Shown: in pieces, positions 35,905-40,570 of the stretch
Layout: each line of letters starts with the position of its first letter
Numbering within the stretch: the stretch's first letter is position 1
Program-made: the position numbers and the translations under genes
The notes under the pieces: generated by a model
The model's database searches: none
The model's input: only the letters and a program-made list of their open reading frames with translations
What the model was told of the DNA's origin: nothing
NCBI GenBank assembly: GCA_903921725.1
Contig: CAIXRA010000002.1
Span: 1-40,570, forward strand
DNA from: an uncultured Lentisphaerota bacterium
GTDB taxonomy: Bacteria > Verrucomicrobiota > Lentisphaeria > Oligosphaerales > CAITYL01
Length of the DNA: 40,570 nt
Direction: 5' to 3'

Positions 35905-36133
35905 CGCCCCAAAGGGGCAACGGAGGACAGCCCAGGGCAACGCCCTGGGTCATGGCGTCCATAAAATTTGCGCCCCGTACGGGCAATGGATATTTGCCCC
36001 ATCGGCCGTTCAGGCGTTCCATTGCCCTTACAGGGCGTGGTGCCTCTGTCGTTATCCAACCCAAGGCGTTGCCCTGGGCTATCATCCCGTGCCCTTACAG
36101 GGCGTGGATTGTCCAGCTCCGAAAGGGTAACGG
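35905..36133. repeat. Interspersed CCCAGGGC-type palindromic repeats (cluster of two units)
   Basis: Unit one has GCCCCAAAGGGGC, then CCCAGGGCAACGCCCTGGG, then GCCCCGTACGGGC with AATGG. Unit two, in the opposite order, has GCCCTTACAGGGC, AAGGCGTTGCCCTGGGC, a second GCCCTTACAGGGC, and CCGAAAGGGTAACGG. This is the same family as 6178-6259. The cluster lies between clpC and the PEP-CTERM gene (gap 35744-36178). A frame reads through it into clpC, but it is not coding. Confidence 0.8.
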
Positions 36134-36178
36134 ACCTCATATACGGAACGGACGTGCACCCCATGCCGGCGGCGGCGC

Positions 36179-38314
36179 TTACCGGCGGCGACGGCGGCCG
36201 AGGATGGCGAGCGCGCCGAGGGCGAGCAGGCCGGCCGTGCCCGGTTCGGGGACGTAGTTGAGGACGATGGAGTTGCCGGACTGGCCGAGGCTGAAGCCGT
36301 TGGCGGCCATGGCGTTGTTGTCCGTGAACTTGTCTGTCTTGAGCAGGAAGGCGTTCACGTCAAAATTATGGAGGGTGTCCGCCGTGACGACGGTCCAACT
36401 GTAGGTGGCGCTGGGATCCCAACCGGCCACGCTGCCGATGCCGGTGATGTCGATCACAAACTTGTTCAAGGCCGTCGCGTTGAGGGTCAGCTCCCCGACA
36501 ATCGCCAGGAAGTCAAATCCCGGCGTCACCCCCTGCAGCCCCGTGCCGTCCTGCGGGCCGGTGCCGGAAACCGCATCCATCTCCCATTGGTAGGTGCCGC
36601 CGCCGTTCCACTCCTGCGAGCCGGTCGCCAGCATGCCGGAGCTGTTCCCGGGAGCGATTGTCACTCCGGCGCCGATGACCAGCGCGGCGGCGTTGACAAT
36701 CGTGCCGCCGCCTTTGAGCGTGCCGCCGGTGAGCGTCAGCGGCGCCGTCAGCGCGGTGTAGCTGTTGCAGGACAGCGTGCCGCCGTTGAGCGTGATGCCG
36801 GAGGATTCGTTGATGCTGCCGCCGGCCGCGAGCTCCAGCGTGCCGGCGGAGACGGTCGTGGCGCCGATGTAGGTGTTGGCCCCTGTGAGCGTCAGTGCGC
36901 CGTTCCCGGCCTTGACCAGGCTTCCCGCGCCGCTCAGGATGCCGTCATATTGCGTACTCGCCCCGTTGCCGCCGACCGAGACGGCGACAGCGCCGGCGGA
37001 GGCGTTCGCAAGCGCCAGGTCGCGCGAGCCGGACAGGCCGCCCAGCGTGGCGGCGGAAAGCGTGCCGAAGCCGACGGCTCCGGCATCCTCCGCGTTCATG
37101 TCGAGCGTGCTGTTTTGAAGCGCATTGACATGGCCGAGAATCAGCGTGCCTTCAGCGACGCGGGTGTCACCCGAAAAGCTGTTGGCCGCGTTCAGCGTGA
37201 GCGCGCTGAATCCGGACTTGGTCAGACCGCCCTCGCCGGTGACGGCGGAGTTTAGTGCGACGTCGTTGCTGGCGGTGTCCAGCCGGGCCGTCTGGCCGGC
37301 CGCGACGGGGGCGAATTGGGCGGACATGTCCTGCGTGTTCACGCCGTACCATTGCAGGGTGCCGCCATTGAATGTCACGGCGCCGGAACCCAGGCCGCCC
37401 GATGAAAAAGCCAAGATGCCGCCATCCAGGCGCGTGCCGCCGGAATAGCCGTTCACCGCATCGAGAATCTGCCGGTTGCTTCCCGTTTTGACCACCGCCA
37501 CCGTGCCGGCGCCGTCCCGGATGATGCCGCCGAATGTGGGGACGAGTTTCTCGCCGTAGAACGGGCTGGTGAACTCAGTCACGTCGCTGCCCACCGTCAG
37601 GGTAGCGGCACCCGCAGCGCCGTTGGTCACGCCCGAAAAGTCGTCGGGCATGACGTAGCTGTGGATGGCGTTCACCGCAAGGTTGTGCCCGTTGAGGTCC
37701 AGCACCGGCGCCTGCGTGGTGCCGGAGTCCCCGTAAAACGGCAGCATGATCAGGAGGCTGTTTGCGGAAGACGGATTCCGCGCGATGGCATTGTCCACGC
37801 CGAGTTTCAGAGTGCCGCCGTAGATCACGGTTGCTTGGGAGGAGCTGCACGCGGCACCCAGCGTCACTGTGCCGTTGCCGTCTTTGACGAGGATGCCGGT
37901 GCTGACTGTGAGCGGCGAGTTGATGGTGGCGTCGCGCCACGCCAAAATCGTCGGATCCGTGCCGCTGAGCGTGATGCCGCCGCCTGAGAGCGTGTAGTTG
38001 CCGCTGGCTGCCGCGTTGAACACGATGCCGCCCGCCGTCACGCCGCCTGCGGCCACCGTCACCGTTCCCGCCGTGCCGGAGCCCGATCCAAAAACGGCGG
38101 TGTTTGCTGAGCCGGCGGTCCACTTGATGTCTGCGGTTCCGTTCCACCAGGAGCTGCTGGTGGTGTCCCAAGCGCCGCCGCCGTCCTGCGGGCCGCTTGT
38201 GCCCGTGGATGCGTCCCACGTCAGGGAGGCTGCTTGGGCCGTACACCCAAAAAGCATCCCAATGCCGGCCATTCCGCATCTACGCACAATGCGCGAATTA
38301 GGTTTGAGGGGCAT
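36179..38314 (-). CDS. PEP-CTERM surface protein with autotransporter-associated beta-strand repeats
   Basis: The 711-residue exported protein has a signal peptide (about 1-29, ending near AQA|ASLTWD). A long Gly/Thr/Asn-rich right-handed beta-helix-like body follows, made of repeated GNGTVTLGA, SGGTRLDGGIL, SGDTRVAEGTLILGHVNAL and GATTVSAGTLELAAGGS units. These correspond to the PATR / autotransporter-associated beta-strand repeats. The C-terminus is a canonical PEP-CTERM sorting tag: VPEPGTAG, a hydrophobic helix LLALGALAILG, then RRRRR. Exosortase should cleave at the PEP motif and anchor or release the protein at the cell surface. ATG 38314 is favoured because AAGGA lies eight bases upstream; ATG 38323 overlaps that site. 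There is no autotransporter barrel. Confidence 0.92.
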   Translation of the reverse strand: MPLKPNSRIVRRCGMAGIGMLFGCTAQAASLTWDASTGTSGPQDGGGAWDTTSSSWWNGTADIKWTAGSANTAVFGSGSGTAGTVTVAAGGVTAGGIVFNAAASGNYTLSGGGITLSGTDPTILAWRDATINSPLTVSTGILVKDGNGTVTLGAACSSSQATVIYGGTLKLGVDNAIARNPSSANSLLIMLPFYGDSGTTQAPVLDLNGHNLAVNAIHSYVMPDDFSGVTNGAAGAATLTVGSDVTEFTSPFYGEKLVPTFGGIIRDGAGTVAVVKTGSNRQILDAVNGYSGGTRLDGGILAFSSGGLGSGAVTFNGGTLQWYGVNTQDMSAQFAPVAAGQTARLDTASNDVALNSAVTGEGGLTKSGFSALTLNAANSFSGDTRVAEGTLILGHVNALQNSTLDMNAEDAGAVGFGTLSAATLGGLSGSRDLALANASAGAVAVSVGGNGASTQYDGILSGAGSLVKAGNGALTLTGANTYIGATTVSAGTLELAAGGSINESSGITLNGGTLSCNSYTALTAPLTLTGGTLKGGGTIVNAAALVIGAGVTIAPGNSSGMLATGSQEWNGGGTYQWEMDAVSGTGPQDGTGLQGVTPGFDFLAIVGELTLNATALNKFVIDITGIGSVAGWDPSATYSWTVVTADTLHNFDVNAFLLKTDKFTDNNAMAANGFSLGQSGNSIVLNYVPEPGTAGLLALGALAILGRRRRR

Positions 38315-38494
38315 CGGACTCATCCTTGCCAGTCAGACACAATGGCTTTGCAGGTGCGGGGAAAGTGTCCCGTCTGCCTTCTTGTGCGGCTGCGCCGTCA
38401 CATACAACCGGAACCGTATCTCCCGTATTTGGTGCTGGGCTGCATGCCTTCTCGCATGCGGGAGGTTGCGGGCGCGAATAAAACACAAAGACGG

Positions 38495-38500
38495 AATATA
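38495..38500 (-). promoter_or_regulatory. Putative -10 box (TATATT) for the PEP-CTERM gene
   Basis: The minus strand reads GTGCTATATTCCG, with a TGC extension, 180 bases upstream of the start. It would give a long leader of which I can identify nothing. Confidence 0.45.
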
Positions 38501-39047
38501 GCACCCGCCGGCATGGACGTGATGTGTTTTCCTCCGAAATCATAAAGAAAAAACCGTTTGTTGGATTTTCGTCCGTGGCGGGGGATGGTTTTTGAAGGAA
38601 TAGCAGGCCGGGGCGGAGTTCCCTGTCTGTTCGCCTGTCGCCCCAGCCGTGACAGAGAGGCGCGACCTCAATGCCGCTCGATGCGCAGGGCGCAAGGGGC
38701 GCGGTTTCGTGAAATGTGCGGGTGTTCAAGGATTTCTCCGCGCCCGCCTTGGCGGGCTGCGTCATTCGTAGGACTGACGGGGGGACGCGGGAAATCTGTG
38801 GAGGCCGTCGCCCGTTTTTGTCGGGTGAAGCGCTGAATTCATCAAGCCGACGCAAGCCCCTTTGGGGGCGAGCCCGTCCAAGCCGTGCAAGCGCATCAAG
38901 GCGACGAGAGCTAGGGGCGGGGGGGGCATGCGTGCTGGCGGCAAGCCAAATGATCAAAGGCACCGGACGCCTTGAAGGGCGCGCCCCGGCGGTGCGGACT
39001 GCGGAAAAAGGGCCGGCATTGTTTTTGTCCGGATTGCCCCGGGGGGC
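38501..39047. other. Gap without a supported gene
   Basis: Several open frames exist on both strands, but their content (Arg/Pro/Ser-rich, no ribosome sites, no recognisable domain) does not look coding. A strong GCCCGCC/GGCGGGC hairpin lies at 38742-38757, and a GCCCC/GGGGC hairpin lies near 38862-38875. Short GCAAGC and CAAGCCG words recur around 38840-38905. It is probably repeat sequence or an unrecognised RNA. Confidence 0.45.
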
Positions 39048-39284
39048 TTATGCGGATTTGCTTGGTTCGGCCGGCTTATCGCCGCCTTCTGTTTTCACGG
39101 GTTCCGCCTTGGCCGGCTGATCCTTCTTTTCCGCCTCGTCCTCCCGGCCGTCCTTGGCTTTGTTGAATTCGTGGATGCCCTTGCCAAGCCCGCGCATGAG
39201 CTCGGGGATCTTCTTGCCGCCAACAAGCAGCAGAACGATGAGCAGGATAATCAAAAGGTCTTGGCCGCCAAGAAACGCGAACAT
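39048..39284 (-). CDS. tatA: Twin-arginine translocase subunit TatA
   Basis: The 78-residue protein has the TatA/TatE plan: a short outside N-terminus, one membrane helix ([14 protein letters not shown], about 9-23), the conserved [17 protein letters not shown] amphipathic helix, and a charged Lys/Glu/Pro tail. It oligomerises to form the pore-like part of the Tat pathway for folded proteins. ATG 39284 follows AAGGGG at good distance. It lies 15 bases after tatC in the same direction. No tatB is adjacent, so a TatA-TatC type system with a bifunctional TatA is likely. Confidence 0.95.
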   Translation of the reverse strand: MFAFLGGQDLLIILLIVLLLVGGKKIPELMRGLGKGIHEFNKAKDGREDEAEKKDQPAKAEPVKTEGGDKPAEPSKSA

Positions 39285-39299
39285 GGTTTTCCCCTTTTC

Positions 39300-40052
39300 T
39301 TACTCGGATATCCCGGCCAGCCGCAGCTCTCGCCGCTTCTGCTGCGACCGCACGAGAATAATCCCGATTTCGAACAGCCCCCAGACCGGAATCGTCATCA
39401 ATACCTGTGACGGCACGTCACCTGACGGACTGAAGATAGCCACTAATATAAAAATTGCAATGTAGGCGTACAGGCGGACTTTGCACAGCCATTCCGCGCG
39501 CAGCACGCCGACATGTGCGGCAAGAGTCATTAGGATGGGGATTTCCAGGACGGCGCCGCATGTAAGGATGGTCCGCACGCAGAAATTCACATAGGTGGTC
39601 AGCGGCCACAGCTGCCTGATGCCCTCGTGGGCATAGGAAAGCAGGAGGGGGAAGACGATGAAGAGGGCGCCGTACCCCAAGCCCATCCCGAGGAGGAAGC
39701 AGCCGGTTCCCGCCCAAATGAGGATGCGGACGGTCCTGCGCTCGTCGGCATGAAGGGCCGGTGCGATGAAGCGGGCCAGAAAGACGAGGACGAACGGACT
39801 GGCCAGCGCGCAGCCGGCGATCATGGCCATCTTGAACTGGATCATGAAGGCGTCCGTCGGCGCGTTGTAGATCATCTCCACTTTGTTCCCGAGGCGGCCG
39901 ACCGGCAGAAGAAGGAAGTCAAAAATCCGGTTCGAGGCAAAGAAGCCGACGCATGTGCAGACGGCAAGAGCCATCAACGATTTCATGATGGCCGCGCGCA
40001 GCTCCTCCAGGTGATCCCAGAGAGACATTTCATTCTTGCTCGTCGGCGGCAC
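39300..40052 (-). CDS. tatC: Twin-arginine translocase subunit TatC
   Basis: The 250-residue protein has six membrane helices and the TatC signature near the start (EMSLWDHLEELRAAIM), which forms the signal-peptide binding site. Further conserved parts are PTDAFMIQFKMAMIAGCALASPFVL and FSPSGDVPSQVLMTIPVWGLFEIGI. The GTG at 40052 is the best start: GGAAGGA lies six bases upstream and gives VPPTSKNEMSLWDHLEELR. ATG 40028 would drop the residues before the motif and has no site. It heads the tatC-tatA operon. Confidence 0.95.
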   Translation of the reverse strand: MPPTSKNEMSLWDHLEELRAAIMKSLMALAVCTCVGFFASNRIFDFLLLPVGRLGNKVEMIYNAPTDAFMIQFKMAMIAGCALASPFVLVFLARFIAPALHADERRTVRILIWAGTGCFLLGMGLGYGALFIVFPLLLSYAHEGIRQLWPLTTYVNFCVRTILTCGAVLEIPILMTLAAHVGVLRAEWLCKVRLYAYIAIFILVAIFSPSGDVPSQVLMTIPVWGLFEIGIILVRSQQKRRELRLAGISE

Positions 40053-40153
40053 GGGTGGTTCCTTCCGAAAATGACGGGCCGGGCTGACTTTCGGGACATT
40101 CGGCGGCGGCCGCACTCCTGAATCTCCCTGAGCCGTGCGGGCGAAATCGTTGC

Positions 40154-40159
40154 AATATA
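40154..40159 (-). promoter_or_regulatory. Putative -10 box (TATATT) for tatC-tatA
   Basis: The minus strand reads GGGCTATATTGCAA about 100 bases upstream of the tatC start, again with an exact GCTATATT octamer and a poor -35. Confidence 0.45.
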
Positions 40160-40207
40160 GCCCATAGCCCGCCTTGACGGCGGCTGGCCCGGGTTTGTTC
40201 CACCAGC

Positions 40208-40235
40208 TTGACTATTATCTATCGATAGATAAATT
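40208..40235 (+). promoter_or_regulatory. Promoter with palindromic operator for the gene at 40302
   Basis: TTGACT (-35, 40208-40213) and TAAATT (-10, 40230-40235) are 16 bases apart. Between and overlapping them is a perfect 18-base palindrome, TTATCTATCGATAGATAA (40215-40232), which would let a dimeric repressor block RNA polymerase. A second inverted pair, AAAAGAA-AG-TTCTTTT, follows at 40240-40255 near the expected transcript start. The regulator is not identifiable here. Confidence 0.6.
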
Positions 40236-40301
40236 ATCCAAAAGAAAGTTCTTTTAGGTACATGGGTTGGTGCGAGGCAATTGTGGCGTGGGAGGTGGAG
40301 G

Positions 40302-40570
40302 ATGCAGCGTACGATGAGCAGGTGGGGGGCGATGGCGGGCGGAGTCCGGAAGACGATGTTGCTGCCGGGGGTGCGCGTTCTTGGCTTCGCGCTGGCCGCG
40401 GGGCTGATGGTTGCGTTCGGGACAGGAGGGGCGGCGGACGGTTCGGAAACCTACGATCCGGCCGGGGCCAAGATTGTCAACGATACGGCGCCGGTGCATG
40501 ATGTGCCGGCGGTCGGGGAGATGGTGCCGGCGATCAATACGCCTACTCTGTTCACCATCACCCAAACCGG
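40302..40570 (+). CDS. Exported protein of unknown function (5' part, runs off the window)
   Basis: From ATG 40302 the frame stays open for 89 codons to the right edge. The ribosome site is strong (GGGAGGTGGAGG). The product begins with an Arg-containing N-region and a hydrophobic stretch VRVLGFALAAGLMVAFGTGG, a probable signal peptide cut near GGAA|DGS. The mature part (ETYDPAGAKIVNDTAPVHDVP) is not recognisable. The promoter with an 18-base palindrome lies just upstream, so expression is probably switched by a repressor. An alternative frame from 40262 overlaps it and stops at 40501, and I judge it a shadow. Confidence 0.7.
   Translation, partial: MQRTMSRWGAMAGGVRKTMLLPGVRVLGFALAAGLMVAFGTGGAADGSETYDPAGAKIVNDTAPVHDVPAVGEMVPAINTPTLFTITQT

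Noticed and set aside
38298..38963. 221-codon frame (minus) and several smaller ones between the PEP-CTERM gene and tatA
   Set aside because: The content is Pro/Arg/Ser-rich, starts lack ribosome sites, and one frame overlaps the promoter and signal peptide of the PEP-CTERM gene.

Overview
This is a GC-rich chromosomal window with densely packed, mostly housekeeping genes. It probably comes from the PVC superphylum, most likely a Kiritimatiellota or Lentisphaerota relative. The evidence is a TIGR04073-type exosortase-associated protein, a PEP-CTERM surface protein built of autotransporter-type beta-strand repeats and ending in a poly-Arg tail, a GYF_2/DUF4190/pseudopilin-like fusion, and the many short palindromic intergenic repeats typical of such genomes. 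There is no rRNA, so the taxonomy is inference.

Layout. 1-930: a mobile-element scar, with the start of an unidentified gene (possibly a transposase), a truncated tyrosine integrase and tRNA-Arg(UCG), all on the minus strand. 1023-4705: the exosortase-associated protein, then a TPR lipoprotein-dnaG operon. 4949-12451: plus-strand aroB, dprA, a GxxExxY cassette, topA with a triplicated C-terminal module, a CvfB-like S1 protein and the remnant of a glycoside hydrolase. 12883-19250: ilvN (minus), then msrBA, budA, panC, lemA and an M48 protease. 19303-25806: a divalent-cation block with a CNNM/CBS protein fused to a PTS EIIA domain, an Nramp-like transporter coupled to a channel-less MgtE regulatory protein behind a structured leader, an EEP hydrolase and CorA. 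26103-32985: a membrane-tethered phosphoesterase, an ECF sigma/anti-sigma/secreted protein operon, a heptose kinase, an FHA protein and a GYF_2 protein. 33071-40052: clpC, the PEP-CTERM protein, and tatC-tatA. 40208-40570: a promoter carrying a perfect palindrome, followed by the start of an exported protein that runs off the window.

Many intergenic gaps carry interspersed repeats of at least four kinds: CCCAGGGC-type palindromes, a REPIN-like twin hairpin, GGGCGGGACGCCC-type palindromes, and nine-base-phased GCG-AGA repeats. One octamer, GCTATATT, recurs at the -10 position of several genes.

The unusual points are the Mg2+/divalent-cation block with its split MgtE/Nramp pair, the EIIA fusion, the structured repeats and the TopA tail. 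I did not see a CRISPR array, a recognisable defence island, a prophage or a biosynthetic cluster.
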